The notes beneath the pieces are model-generated. The model searched no databases and was not told the origin of the DNA. It worked only from the letters and a program-made list of their open reading frames with translations. The translations under genes and the position numbers were made by a program. A stretch of DNA of 64,000 nucleotides from Bicyclus anynana (lineage: Eukaryota > Arthropoda > Insecta > Lepidoptera > Nymphalidae), in the NCBI RefSeq assembly GCF_947172395.1, contig NC_069084.1:5333107-5397106 (forward strand), given 5' to 3'. Of the stretch, positions 30,790 to 41,043 are shown piece by piece; within the stretch, counting starts at the first letter, position 1, and each line of letters starts with the position of its first letter.

Positions 30790-31525
30790 TTAATTAAAGA
30801 ATGTGGCAAATAAAAACGTGGCAAAGAATGTGGCAAAATTAAATTTGACCGATATTCCCTTTCCCCTCCTAATTGTCTTACTATAATAAAATATATGTTA
30901 GGAGTGGGTACTACAGTACTCCAAGGAACAGCGATCAAAGCCCTGACCTCTCGACGTTAAGTCCGAGCTTTCATTATAAAGCCTACAGGAAGATATATAC
31001 AATAACAAAACACACCTACCGAGGTTTATTATTTTTACAAAAAGTTATTTTACCTAGGTCCAATCTTCGTAGACAAAGTTGATTGAAAACGGTTCCGAAA
31101 TTTCAGAGGTTTTGAAAGAATATAAATTTTGTTTTTTTTTTATAATATTTTATTAGTATGTTTAATTTTAAGTAGGCACCACTATTTCCAATTACAAAAG
31201 AGCCCCGAGATTAGGGTAAAGTAATTACAACTTCGCCCTTCACTATGCGGGTTAGAGAAATTTACGGCGGGCCCTGTTCATTTCACACCTATTAAGATGT
31301 TTACGTTTGCTGGTTTTAGTACAGTCACGTTGAATGTAGTGCGAAAATTTAATAATTACTTTTGCTATTGGTACACTGTAAACCTCAGTTTGCCTGATCC
31401 AATTCAGCTGGGCAGCATTCGGGAAACTTTGCGATATATTTTCATCCAAAATTCCTCAGTGCTTGAAGATAAGTTTGAATAGTGCGTGTTACCAGAGATA
31501 ACCTATCTTATAGTTAGTCACTCGG
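30790..31525. other. Unannotated stretch
   Basis: It contains GGAGTGGGTACTACAGTACTCC (30901-30922), an imperfect palindrome whose GGAGTGGGTA matches the reverse of a SINE C junction. No gene was found. Confidence 0.4.
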
Positions 31526-31540
31526 TCAGTCAGTTCCGAG

Positions 31541-31828
31541 CAGTGCCTTGGGCCCTGTATCATATTAATTGGGGCCCCAAATGAACGGTAAAGATTTCTG
31601 ATAAAAGAAACAAAAATGCTTACTTCAAATAAATATGACAGTGACTTAATTTATGTAGGATGTTTCTAGCTTATGGGCGCACGCTTAATCCGGGAGTAAT
31701 AGAGATTAAGTGGGATTGCAGATTGCATTTTATTAATTTTTGCTTTCACACGTAAGGGACCCTACTCCTTCTACTAGCCCTCGGACTACGACGACGGTAC
31801 GACGGATACGATGGTAGCTACGCTCCTG
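31541..31828 (-). mobile_element. hAT-type non-autonomous element, copy without insert
   Basis: This is an inverted relative of 44939-45471: GGGCCCTGTATCA, CAAAAATGCTTACTTC, ACACGTAAGGGACCC and GGTAGCTACGCTCCTG match its complement. Near-identical octamers flank it: GTTCCGAG at 31533-31540 and GTTCCGAT at 31829-31836, as expected for an 8-bp target duplication. The left terminal repeat is shortened (CAGTG joins directly to TGCCTTG). Confidence 0.75.
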
Positions 31829-31867
31829 GTTCCGATACTAAGTTGCTAACTGTGGGCCTTAGTGTTC

Positions 31868-32128
31868 TTAGCCAGCGACGAAAAGAGCTATGCCCGGAGT
31901 TTCCTTCAGAAATAAGGAGATCTGCAGAAGGATTATAGTCACCGACAAAGCTCAACAAATCGCGAAGCTAAAGTGGCAATGGGCGGGGTATTTAGTTCCA
32001 AGAGCCACGATCATTGGGGTTCCAAGTTGTTGGGTTATACCCGTATTAGAATGATGACCACGCACCGGAAAGCGTTGGTTGACTCCATCAAGAAGACTGA
32101 CGACATCAAGCGATTCGCAAGGGGTCAC
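31868..32128 (+). mobile_element. RTE-type LINE coding remnant
   Basis: AAGGAGATCTGCAGAAG, GCTAAAGTGGCAATGGGCGG and GTTCCAAGTTGTTGG are the sense-strand versions of the RTE tract seen at 46908-47312. Several frame changes make it non-coding. It ends about 30 bases before an assembly gap. Confidence 0.65.
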
Positions 32129-32159
32129 CGGTCACTTTGGTAATAAAATAATATCCACA

Positions 32160-32359
32160 NNNNNNNNNNNNNNNNNNNNNNNNNNNNNNNNNNNNNNNNN
32201 NNNNNNNNNNNNNNNNNNNNNNNNNNNNNNNNNNNNNNNNNNNNNNNNNNNNNNNNNNNNNNNNNNNNNNNNNNNNNNNNNNNNNNNNNNNNNNNNNNNN
32301 NNNNNNNNNNNNNNNNNNNNNNNNNNNNNNNNNNNNNNNNNNNNNNNNNNNNNNNNNNN
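32160..32359. other. Assembly gap, 200 N
   Basis: Exactly 200 undetermined bases; the true distance is unknown. Confidence 1.
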
Positions 32360-32564
32360 CTATGTTAACATGACGGTCCCGATGGTAATTTTTTTTTTTT
32401 AATATATTATGTCATTAACATTTCTGCTAGTGATCAATTTCACCCTAAGAAATTTAAAACGCATTGAATCAGAGTGCTATGTCTATTTCAGCTCTACTTG
32501 TATATAGAAATATAATATTATATTGCACCTTCCCGCTCTTTCATCGCAAGTCTTCTCGTCAGTG

Positions 32565-32695
32565 TTTGACTGGTAGAGATTGCTTATGGCAATAAGGCCA
32601 CCTTTTTGTGATAATTCTTAGTTTGAATTATTCATTATATTTTTTTTATTTTTGTATTTTTGTGTGCAATAAAGTATTTCTTCTACTTCTCTATA
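32565..32695 (+). mobile_element. LINE 3' end
   Basis: GACTGGTAGAGATTGCTTATGG and GCAATAAGGCCACC, then GTGTGCAATAAAGTATTTC resemble the terminus at 29690-29805. The AATAAA is followed by a TTCTAC-type tail. Confidence 0.55.
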
Positions 32696-32699
32696 CTTA

Positions 32700-33335
32700 A
32701 CTTTTAGAATACAATTATTATGTTTATAAGGATGAAGAATTAGGATGAAAGTAGTTCTATGTATAACAATAGTAATACTATTCCGATAACATAGTGCACT
32801 CGTATTCATTATGCCTTCGACAGTTAAAACCGGTAGTTGACTCGAAAATGAAACAATTCCAATTGTAATTATTCATTTTAAAGCCGACGACGGGCTTCAA
32901 CCGTCAAAGGCAATTACCCTCGGATAAGTATTTCCTTGATAATTAACACACGCATACTCATCACAAATTAACGTGTATACACACACAACGATAAGACCGT
33001 ATGACAAGTCCTTAACGCACACATACACACAGTCATTTACCTAATGGCCTTTCCCAGCAGAAATTCGCAAAAGTAATTTACGGGCGCTATGAGTTTAATG
33101 GCTAACACGCATCAAATTTCATAACATGAATCATTCATATTGTTATGAATATTAATGAAATTGAAGTCGATATTCCAGATTTACATACGCGTCAGAGCTG
33201 CGAAGTTCCTTGGGTATCGGAGGAAATTAATGTTCACATGTTTAGTGTGTTTTTATATGTAACACGAGATATGGAAGGAGCAAATGATACTAAATGTGGA
33301 TTCACTTGAGCGTCGCGGATAACTGCTCGATTATG
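32700..33335. other. Unannotated stretch
   Basis: No gene or repeat was recognised. Confidence 0.45.
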
Positions 33336-33339
33336 TAGA

Positions 33340-33420
33340 TTAGATGTGTTATCGCCGCGTTGCTACGACTTGCGGTATGGGCGGCTTCAGTGTGCTCGTG
33401 GCGTTCGAGCCGTCCACATA
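33340..33420 (-). repeat. Repeat family K, short inverted copy
   Basis: CGCCGCGTTGCTACGACTTGC then GTATGGGCGGCTTCAGTG and GCGTTCGAGCCGTCCAC match the complement of 1138-1207. The hairpin-forming core is retained with a G-T change in the stem. Confidence 0.65.
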
Positions 33421-33424
33421 TCAT

Positions 33425-33725
33425 TTTCGCTTTTAGCAGTGGATAAATAAACGACATACTTTGAAAACTACTTTTATTTCAACTTAGTTTCAACCGACGA
33501 AAAACAAAGAGAATGGTATATTTTTAATTAGGTTCCATATAATTTGAAATAAAAAATCCAATCTTAAGGAGAACGACACAACAGGGGATGTTTGATTGTA
33601 TACCCGGTTTTTGTGAAGTAAAATCAAGCATAACTTTTTATAGTTAAGTCCGATTTTGATAATTATTTTTTTATTAGATTCTTCAAAATTAGTCGTAAGT
33701 TAACTTGAAAAAAAGTTTCTACCCT
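33425..33725. other. Unannotated AT-rich stretch
   Basis: I see nothing recognisable here. Confidence 0.4.
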
Positions 33726-33728
33726 AAG

Positions 33729-33782
33729 GGTGGGAAAACAGGGGTGATATATTCATCAATATATCACCCCTGTTTTCCCACC
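33729..33782. repeat. Perfect 25-bp hairpin
   Basis: The arm 33729-33753 (GGTGGGAAAACAGGGG then TGATATATT) pairs perfectly with 33758-33782 across a CATC loop. Confidence 0.95.
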
Positions 33783-34029
33783 TAAGAAATGGCAACTTTT
33801 GAAGTTAAGAGAGTTATTTGAGACTACCTGACGCCTCGCAGTTTCACTCGCGTAGTTCCCGTTTTCTGTGAGAATACGAGGATGATGATGATGCCTTACA
33901 CTTACAAATAACGGGGCTTAAGATGTTATCTCCTTAATTACACGGGAACAGGAACTACTCGGATGAAACCGCGGGGCGTCAGGTAGTCTCAAATAAATCT
34001 CTTAACTTCAAAAGTTGCCATTCCTTAGG
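33781..34029. repeat. Large inverted repeat built from two H1 3' ends
   Basis: Arms of about 90 bp (33781-33870 and 33940-34029) begin CCTAAGAAATGGCAACTTTT and end in its complement. Inside each arm lies an H1-like terminus (GACTACCTGACGCC on the left, GGCGTCAGGTAGTC on the right), so two Helitron-like 3' ends face outward. The spacer holds GATGATGATG and CGGGGCTTAAG. It begins at the end of the 25-bp hairpin. Confidence 0.85.
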
Positions 34030-34357
34030 TCTATATTTTCTCTTTTAAGTAGGTCCATAGTTTAGTATAGTAATTCCTAATTAATATTAGAAGTGAGTAA
34101 GCATGTTATCGGACAGTAAAAACGTTATGGGTCTATAGTCTGCAAACTGAAGTATTTATTTCATTTATTCATTAAATTACTTTTACGAGACAGTTATAGC
34201 AAAAGCTAAGAGTGTATGAGACGCCGTTGGAACATCACAATTATAAAAAATACTAGCAAACGCCCTGCGGTTTCTGGTATATTCACGTTAATATTATTTT
34301 AGCAGAATCAGAAGAGGATTACAAAAATAAGATAACCAATGTTGAACAAGAGCTATA

Positions 34358-34605
34358 TATGATTCACAATATTTAATACAGGACAACGTAATTAACAAAT
34401 CAAGATGAAACTTAAACAAATCCTACAATGGGAGAGAATACCTTAAGCAGTCCCAGAGGCTTGTGATTCCGAATGCAGTTTGCTAAGATCCCTTCCAAAT
34501 AGCCAACACTCACCATTCACTGCTTAAATTATCCTCCCCGCCTATCCCAAGTAACCCATGAAGGGTTACACAACTAAAGTTGTGGACGGGTCGAACGCCA
34601 CGAGT
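34358..34605 (+). repeat. Repeat family K, copy 2
   Basis: GGACAACGTAATTAACAAATC, TCCCCGCCTATCCCAAGTAAC then CCATGAAG, and GGACGGGTCGAACGCCACGAG follow the order of 911-1207. A few insertions are present. Confidence 0.65.
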
Positions 34606-35360
34606 GACGCGACCACTGAAGACGACCGTACGGCGAGTGTCTTATATCGGCAGTCGATCCCGCCCGATCGCTACCCCCACTTAATAATTTCTCGCTGATC
34701 ACGGAAACAAGTCGCGTCACCTAGCGTAGGCACGAGCCAAGATCGAGCGACGTCATGACCGTCAAACTACTATTTCCTACAAATATTAGTTAGGATTATA
34801 GGTAACTTTTGTGCAGTCTGTGCTTTTGTACAGAAGAAGCACAGTTCTGGCATAGGTTAACGCAAAAAGTTCAGTTGACAGCTGTCATTTAAACGAACAA
34901 CATTGGCTCCGCTAATTAATTCTTTTTTTAATAGTCTAACTACAATATAATCAATAATTGTTAGTGTTAATCTCAATATAAGTTACTTATTATTACTACC
35001 GAAATGAGAAAACCGAAAAATCACATTAACATGTATGTTTCGCCGAATTGTGAATACAGTGACCGTTATTATCAAATGTAAACAAGTGCCCAGTAATTAT
35101 TAAACTTGCAAATATAGAGGATATAAAAGCATAAACTGATCAATTGCAAACCTTATCGTGGAAGTGAAAGCAACACCCATTTAATAAACTTAAGTTTTAG
35201 TGATCAACATAGCGGCTTTTGAAAATTATTTGTGATCCGGTATCTATAAATGAATAATAATTAAAGTGCGGTATAAGTAAAACAAATAGACATTTGACAT
35301 TGACGTAACAATTTACCTGACACCCTAATACGGATTTACAATTACGCCGACTTAGTCAAT

Positions 35361-35430
35361 GACCGAATGGCGTAGTTGGAGAGCTCTTGGACTTGAACCG
35401 TTGGACCCCGAGATCGAATCCTGCTAGCGT
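35361..35430 (+). promoter_or_regulatory. tRNA-like segment in the LINE 5' untranslated region
   Basis: TGGCGTAGTTGG at 35368-35379 fits the RNA polymerase III A-box consensus at every position. AGATCGAATCC at 35411-35421 fits the B box at 9 of 11, spaced as in a tRNA. Acceptor stems do not pair, so it is not a tRNA gene. It may be an old SINE head captured in the leader or an internal promoter element. Confidence 0.5.
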
Positions 35431-35536
35431 GCGAGATGATTTTTTTCAATTTTAAATTTTCTACGCAATTCATCCAATACTAGTGTGTAAATAACATTGA
35501 CAGCTCGAATTCGAAAAACAACAAAATTTAATAATT

Positions 35537-36670
35537 ATGGCAAGCTCTTCGAAAACACGGCCAGTTAAAACGTACGAGTGCTGCAGCGTTAATATCAAAA
35601 CAAACGAAATCCTGCAATGTGCATCGTGTACGAGAAACTATCACTTTGGCTGTGTGAACGTTACAAATGATCTATTTAAAGACTTAACTCCAGAATTTCT
35701 ATCCTCTTGGTTGTGCCCCTCGTGCAATCGTCCTAGGCCTGGAACAGACATTACAAATACTCCAATTCGTATCACAACAAATAACTATAAAAATAATAAT
35801 ATAAGTGGCAATCATGAAACCAGCAAGAATGTCACCAAGAGAAATAAGCGCAAAAAATCCCAGTTGTCTGACAGTGACTCCGGCGCACCTTACGACTTAT
35901 CATTGGACGATGTACGCCAGGTCGTGAGAGAGGAACTGAAGGCTTTACTTGATGTCTTTAAAACTAGTATAGTATCTAAATTTGACTCTAAACTGCAGGA
36001 AATAACCGATCATATTACTCAAGTTACCCATTCAATTTCATTTATGGAACAGCAACATGAAGAGCTCAAGAGAGAAATACAACAAAAAATCACGGGTATT
36101 AACCTGCTGGAAAATGAAAATATGATTTTAAAAACTAAAATAAACGATCTTAATACAAGACTGTCTCAGTTGGAGCAACATTCGCGTGCAAACAATGTGG
36201 AAATTCAATGTCTTCCAGAGCATAGAAATGAAAACTTATTGTCAATAATCAAGCAGATAGCAAACACTACCAAATACAGCCTTAACGAATCAGATGTTCA
36301 CCTTTGCACAAGAACATCTAAGATACAAAAAGAAAGTCACAGGCCCAGATCTGTCGTAGTAAAGTTCAGCTGTCCGAGAATACGTGACGAGTATTTAGCT
36401 GCAGTTATCAATTTCAACAAAAAGGGTGGGAAAGTTGGGGATAAGTTAAATACCGGCCATGTCGGCCTTAGTGGTGAAAAGAAACCGCTCTATGTAGCCG
36501 AACACTTATCGCCGACTCAAAAAAGTCTGCATGCTGCTGCGCGTCAGAAGGCTAAAGAATTAAATTATAAGTTCGTATGGGTTAAGCGTGGATTTATATA
36601 TATGCGCAAAAGCGAGACAACTGAGTACAAGTTTATCAGAAATATGGACACGATTAATAATTTAAAATAG
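35537..36670 (+). CDS. LINE ORF1: zinc finger, coiled coil and FP-like domain protein
   Basis: This 377-codon ORF encodes the RNA-binding partner of the LINE. The N-terminal finger is PHD-like: Cys15/16, Cys28-x2-Cys31, His36-x2-Cys39, Trp58, Cys60-x2-Cys63. The first cysteine pair is irregular. A basic linker (KRNKRKKS) follows. Residues about 165-218 (EELKREIQQKITGINLLENE, later TRLSQLEQHS) form a coiled coil likely to trimerise or oligomerise. Residues about 218-377 (NNVEIQCLPEH, RPRSVVVKFSC, LYVAEHLSP, YKFVWVKRGFIYMRK) resemble the FP25K-like C-terminal domain that occurs in many insect LINE ORF1 proteins. The first ATG after upstream stops is used. Its stop lies 21 bases before ORF2. There is no frameshift or stop. 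Confidence 0.85.
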   Translation: MASSSKTRPVKTYECCSVNIKTNEILQCASCTRNYHFGCVNVTNDLFKDLTPEFLSSWLCPSCNRPRPGTDITNTPIRITTNNYKNNNISGNHETSKNVTKRNKRKKSQLSDSDSGAPYDLSLDDVRQVVREELKALLDVFKTSIVSKFDSKLQEITDHITQVTHSISFMEQQHEELKREIQQKITGINLLENENMILKTKINDLNTRLSQLEQHSRANNVEIQCLPEHRNENLLSIIKQIANTTKYSLNESDVHLCTRTSKIQKESHRPRSVVVKFSCPRIRDEYLAAVINFNKKGGKVGDKLNTGHVGLSGEKKPLYVAEHLSPTQKSLHAAARQKAKELNYKFVWVKRGFIYMRKSETTEYKFIRNMDTINNLK

Positions 36671-36691
36671 TTTTTAGTTATAAGAGTTGTA

Positions 36692-39601
36692 ATGCTTGAC
36701 AATTTACATTTTTTTTTTTCAAAATTCAATACTATAAAATGCTATTATCAGAATGTCAGGGGGCTGCGGTCTAGCACTCATGAAATGTACCGCGAAATAC
36801 TTAGCCATAATTATGATATTATAATATTAACCGAAACATGGCTCAATAATAGTATTTTTGACAGGGAAATATTCGATGATAGATATCAAGTATACAGACG
36901 TGATAGGGAGACTTGTTTATCATCTATGCATAAAAAAACTGGAGGCGGTGTACTTATTGCCGTCACTAAACACCTCACATCACGAAGGGAAATGGATTGG
37001 GAAAGTGACTGTGAGGATGTTTGGGTCACTCTTGATTTTAAGACTGAGCATGGCAAACATTCCTTTCATATATGTGGCGTTTACTTAGCACCACCAGTTA
37101 ATAACACTCTACTAGACAATTTTATTGACAACACCAACAAAGTTTTTAGTACAACTAAAAGCTCAATACTAATAGCTGGTGACTTTAACTTGAGTGGCAT
37201 AATCTGGTCTGCTTCTGCAGTTAATGCTTCTGAGGCACTACCTTCTTCCTATAGTAACTGCATACTTAAAAGCTCTTTAGTTGATTTTGTATCTCTTAAC
37301 AGTTTAAAGCAATACAATCTCGTATATAACCATAAAAATAAAATTTTGGACTTGATTTTAAGTAATGAAGAAATTACGGTCAGCAAAAGTAATAATCCAA
37401 TAAGAAATATAGATGATTATCATCCCCCTCTAGAAATGAACGTCAATCTACCAGTATGCGACCATCAGAATATAAATACATCTAGAAATTCTTTGAACTT
37501 TTATAAGGCGGACTACGATAAAATAATTTATGACTTAAACGCTATATTGTGGATAGATGAATTTTCCGACTGCAATGATGTCAATACAATGGTTGCTAAA
37601 TTTTATAAGATTTTGCGTAATATTATTAATAAACATGTCCCTTTAAAAAAACACAAATGTATAACCTACCCTGTCTGGTTTTCTCCCCAACTAATAAAAT
37701 TACTAAAAACAAAACGTAAATATCATATGAAATTTAAAAAGTATAATAACCCATTAGATTTATTAGAGTTTCAATACCTACGGAAGGACTGTGATAAGTT
37801 AATTAAAACTTGCTATAATCAATATATAAGCAGAATAGAAACAGAAATAGGGAAAAACCCCAAGTATTTTTGGACACATTTAAAAAACATTAGAAACAAA
37901 AGCTGCGTATATCCACCCATTATGACATTGAATGATATAAAAGCTAATGACACTAAGTCAATCTGTGAGTTATTTGCAACCCATTTCTCCTCGGTATATG
38001 AACGAGATATGAACTACGCGAGCGAATCAAACATTGTTAATTCTAACTTTCTTGATGAAATCGAATATCTTAATCTTTCTCGGTCAAATGTATATAAAAA
38101 ACTAAAAAGACTTGACAAATACAAAGGCGCTGGATCAGATAATATACCTCCGATCTTCCTAATCAAATGTGCATGGCAGTTATCTTTACCGCTTACAATA
38201 ATTTTTAACAGGTCCTTAAAAGATGGCCAGTTTCCAGACACTTGGAAAGAATCCAGAATCGTTCCTGTCCACAAATCAGGGGAACAGAAAAGTGTAAAAA
38301 ATTATCGTCCCATATCTATTATATCTACCATGGCAAAGGCTTTTGAGTCATTAGTTTACCAACATATGTATAACCATTTAAAAATATTTATCAGTGACAA
38401 GCAATATGGATTTATTCGCAAACGCTCAACAAACTGCAATCTACTATTGCACGTTGCAAATATTGCAGAATGTATCGATGACGGTAGTCAAATCGATGCA
38501 ATTTATACTGATTTTTCAAAAGCCTTTGACAAGGTTAATCACCGTATGCTACTAAGTAAACTTCGAGCACATGGCATCACAGATACCTTTTTAAAGTGGA
38601 GCAAATCTTATCTTGAAAATAGAAAGTCAAGGGTAGTCATCAATGGACAACAATCTGGAGAGTTTATAGCTGAATCGGGCGTACCGCAAGGATCTAACCT
38701 AGGACCTCTTTTCTTTAACATATTTATAAATGATATAACTGACATATTTCATAATAGCAACGCAAGTCTTTTTGCGGATGATTTGAAACTGACGCGAATT
38801 GTTCGAAGCAATGCTGACATAAATTTATTACAGGAAGATTTGACTAGGTTAAATGACTGGTGTATTACAAACAAAATGACTCTAAATGTTGACAAGTGTT
38901 ATCATATCAAATTCACAAGGAACAGGAAAAAAATATTATCTGTCTATAGTATCAATGACAAACAGTTGAATGAAGTAGACACTATTCGGGACTTAGGAAT
39001 TGTTTTAGACAGCAAACTTACGTTTGTGCCACATATAGACAAAACTCTTCAATTAGCAAATAAATCACTTGGATTTGTTCTCAGGACCTCTAAAACCTTT
39101 AAGCAATGTAGCACAATTATAAAACTATTTGATTGCTACGTACGGAGCAAACTCGAATATTGCTGTGCAGTCTGGGCTCCATACACTAATATTCATATTA
39201 AAAGAATTGAGCGGGTACAGGAACGGTTGTTACGGCAACTCTCCTTTAGATTTAATAAAAATCTTAGTAATTACGTGGACCGACTTACATTTTTTAAGAG
39301 GGACAGTCTTGAAAATAGAAGACGGTTATTGTCGATGTCATTCTTATACAAATTATTCAATAATGAAATCGATTGTCCAGAGCTAATACAAAGCTTTTCT
39401 TTTCGAACACCACGCACGAATAAACCTCGGTATCCTTGCAAATTGCTATACCACAAGCCATATAGAACTAAATTAGGTCAACATTCTCCTTTACCAAGGA
39501 TATCAGATACTTATAATAATTTTGCGACAAAACAGAAAGACATCGATTTATTCCACAACAAATATACCGACTTTCGGCGAAAAATTATTGAAAATTATTG
39601 A
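36692..39601 (+). CDS. LINE ORF2: endonuclease and reverse transcriptase
   Basis: This intact 969-codon ORF starts at ATG 36692. The apurinic-like endonuclease shows QNVRGLR (20-26), TETWL with Glu48, a GGGVLIAV strand (84-91), GDFN (163-166) and a DDYHPPL motif (241-247), where the usual Ser-Asp-His is replaced by Asp-Tyr-His. His244 is kept. The reverse transcriptase has WKESRIVPVHKSG, then KNYRPISI, TDFSKAFDK (606-614), GVPQGSNLGP (from 663) and FADDLKL (694-700, catalytic Asp696 and Asp697). The C-terminal part includes DLGIVLDSKLTF and LEYCCAVWAPY, standard for this group. It acts with the ORF1 protein on its own RNA in target-primed reverse transcription. The 21-base intercistronic gap suggests reinitiation. 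No disabling mutation is present. Confidence 0.93.
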   Translation: MLDNLHFFFSKFNTIKCYYQNVRGLRSSTHEMYREILSHNYDIIILTETWLNNSIFDREIFDDRYQVYRRDRETCLSSMHKKTGGGVLIAVTKHLTSRREMDWESDCEDVWVTLDFKTEHGKHSFHICGVYLAPPVNNTLLDNFIDNTNKVFSTTKSSILIAGDFNLSGIIWSASAVNASEALPSSYSNCILKSSLVDFVSLNSLKQYNLVYNHKNKILDLILSNEEITVSKSNNPIRNIDDYHPPLEMNVNLPVCDHQNINTSRNSLNFYKADYDKIIYDLNAILWIDEFSDCNDVNTMVAKFYKILRNIINKHVPLKKHKCITYPVWFSPQLIKLLKTKRKYHMKFKKYNNPLDLLEFQYLRKDCDKLIKTCYNQYISRIETEIGKNPKYFWTHLKNIRNKSCVYPPIMTLNDIKANDTKSICELFATHFSSVYERDMNYASESNIVNSNFLDEIEYLNLSRSNVYKKLKRLDKYKGAGSDNIPPIFLIKCAWQLSLPLTIIFNRSLKDGQFPDTWKESRIVPVHKSGEQKSVKNYRPISIISTMAKAFESLVYQHMYNHLKIFISDKQYGFIRKRSTNCNLLLHVANIAECIDDGSQIDAIYTDFSKAFDKVNHRMLLSKLRAHGITDTFLKWSKSYLENRKSRVVINGQQSGEFIAESGVPQGSNLGPLFFNIFINDITDIFHNSNASLFADDLKLTRIVRSNADINLLQEDLTRLNDWCITNKMTLNVDKCYHIKFTRNRKKILSVYSINDKQLNEVDTIRDLGIVLDSKLTFVPHIDKTLQLANKSLGFVLRTSKTFKQCSTIIKLFDCYVRSKLEYCCAVWAPYTNIHIKRIERVQERLLRQLSFRFNKNLSNYVDRLTFFKRDSLENRRRLLSMSFLYKLFNNEIDCPELIQSFSFRTPRTNKPRYPCKLLYHKPYRTKLGQHSPLPRISDTYNNFATKQKDIDLFHNKYTDFRRKIIENY

Positions 39602-40082
39602 CATTATTGACATTTTTTTTTTATTCCTTGACATTTTTTTTTTATTCCTTGGCATTTTTTTTGACATTATTTTATTTTACATTTTCATTTAATAATCAAT
39701 ATTCAATTATTGTACCCATAAAACCAAAAATTTAAATTGAATTGAATTGAATTATTGTACTTTTGTTCTGTTAATTTCATTTAATTTGTATTTTTTCATT
39801 TTTTGTTTGTTTTAATTTAATTTGTATTTTTTATTTTTTTTTGTTTTAATTCAATTTGTAGTAAATAGTTTGTAATATTTTTTAATTTTTAGAATTAAGA
39901 TATATATTGTAGTTAGATGACATGAACTATGTATTATATTTTTTTAAATATTGTAAACGTTGTGAAGATCTATAATAAGTTGAACATTCACCATTGAACA
40001 CAACGTATGTAATCAATATGTATACACGATACAATGTTCTGCGGTTGGTCTTCCTAAATAAATAAATAAATAAATAAATAAA
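39602..40082 (+). other. LINE 3' untranslated region and AAAT tail
   Basis: Two to three copies of a GACATTTTTTTTTTATTCC-type unit follow the stop codon. TTGAATTGAATTGAATT lies at about 39735. A perfect run of AAAT repeats (about 40057-40082) forms the tail, as in several LINE groups that end in simple repeats instead of poly(A). A small RTE-like scrap (GCTGATGGACGTTGGGTTCC) follows at about 40093, suggesting insertion into an older RTE remnant. Confidence 0.75.
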
Positions 40083-40154
40083 AAGTGTTCAAAGAGCTGA
40101 TGGACGTTGGGTTCCAAGAAGCTGGAAGATATATCATGGATTCAAACTGCCCTT

Positions 40155-40245
40155 TTATCTATTATCGTACCCACTCCTAACCTAATTGGAAGGGACAGGA
40201 ATTTTGGTCAAACTTAATATTATTTTTTTAAGATATGGTAAAGGA
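40155..40245 (+). mobile_element. SINE family C, body only
   Basis: TCGTACCCACTCCTAACC, GGAAGGGACAGGAATTTTGG and AAGATATGGTAAAGG match the body at 59050-59140. Confidence 0.6.
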
Positions 40246-40249
40246 GGGT

Positions 40250-41040
40250 CCATTTCAGGTCCACTCTTGTACTCCGTATCATTAAAATTAAAAAAATACA
40301 AGGATTTTATTGAAATTTAACTAAATAAAAAGTAAATAAATCTAACTAAATATAAAATAAAATAGAAACCCAAGTTTTTGAGTTATATCAAGATGGCGCC
40401 AATAGAGTAACGTCAAATTGATTACTGCATTGAAAACGTCATCTATCCAGATCCACCATTTCCACCATTATCCTTAATAATTTTGCACTTCTTGGGAGAT
40501 AATGAATATTATTTCGAAAGTAGTAAAGTAAATTCGTAGATTTTTAGAATCAAAAATAGTTGCAAAAAATACTTATCTTCTTTTATTTCCGCTAGGGTAC
40601 AATGACTGATTCTGGGCTCCATACAATTTTGGACCATCTCCTTTTCTTTAAAAACAAAAATTAAAGAAATGGAAGTTATTTAGTATTTTTGGTAGCAGAC
40701 CTCTGCCATAGATAAAAATAATAATATTTAAAATATAATTTGTTAAATTAAATGTTAATTAATTCAAAAGTAAAGTTTGAGATTCGATCTTTTAACTGTA
40801 AACAGTTACCTTTCATGTCAAGAATGTACAGAAAACCATTGGAACTTTACTCTATTCAGTATTCAAAGTTAAAATTTGTTGAAGTAGCAACGGATTCCGC
40901 TTCGTATCTTACAAAGTAATTTTGTCCAATAGTTATATATACAGGTTGTTGCACACTGTGATAAGACCTGCAGGAGTCACAAATCATGAAAAAAAGATTC
41001 ACTATAGTATCTGTAGTAAAAAAAACGTAAAAATGTAACA
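40250..41040. other. AT-rich intergenic stretch
   Basis: I recognise no gene or element here. Confidence 0.5.
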
Positions 41041-41043
41041 GTG

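Larger units (their letters stand above)
34860..40082 (+). mobile_element. Two-ORF LINE, probably complete
   Basis: The order is: 5' untranslated region with an internal tRNA-like segment, ORF1 (35537-36670), a 21-base gap, ORF2 (36692-39601), a 3' untranslated region with repeated GACATTTTTTTTTTATTCCTT, and an AAAT repeat tail ending at 40082. The 5' boundary is not defined by a target duplication; 34860 is a guess between the K repeat and ORF1. Both ORFs are intact, so this copy is recent and may be competent. The motif set (FADDLK, GVPQGSNLGP) and ORF1 type suggest the CR1/L2/Daphne-like group. Confidence 0.85.

Noticed and set aside
32079..32402. 107-codon ORF across the gap
   Set aside because: Most of it is translated N; the flanks are RTE remnant and AT-rich DNA.
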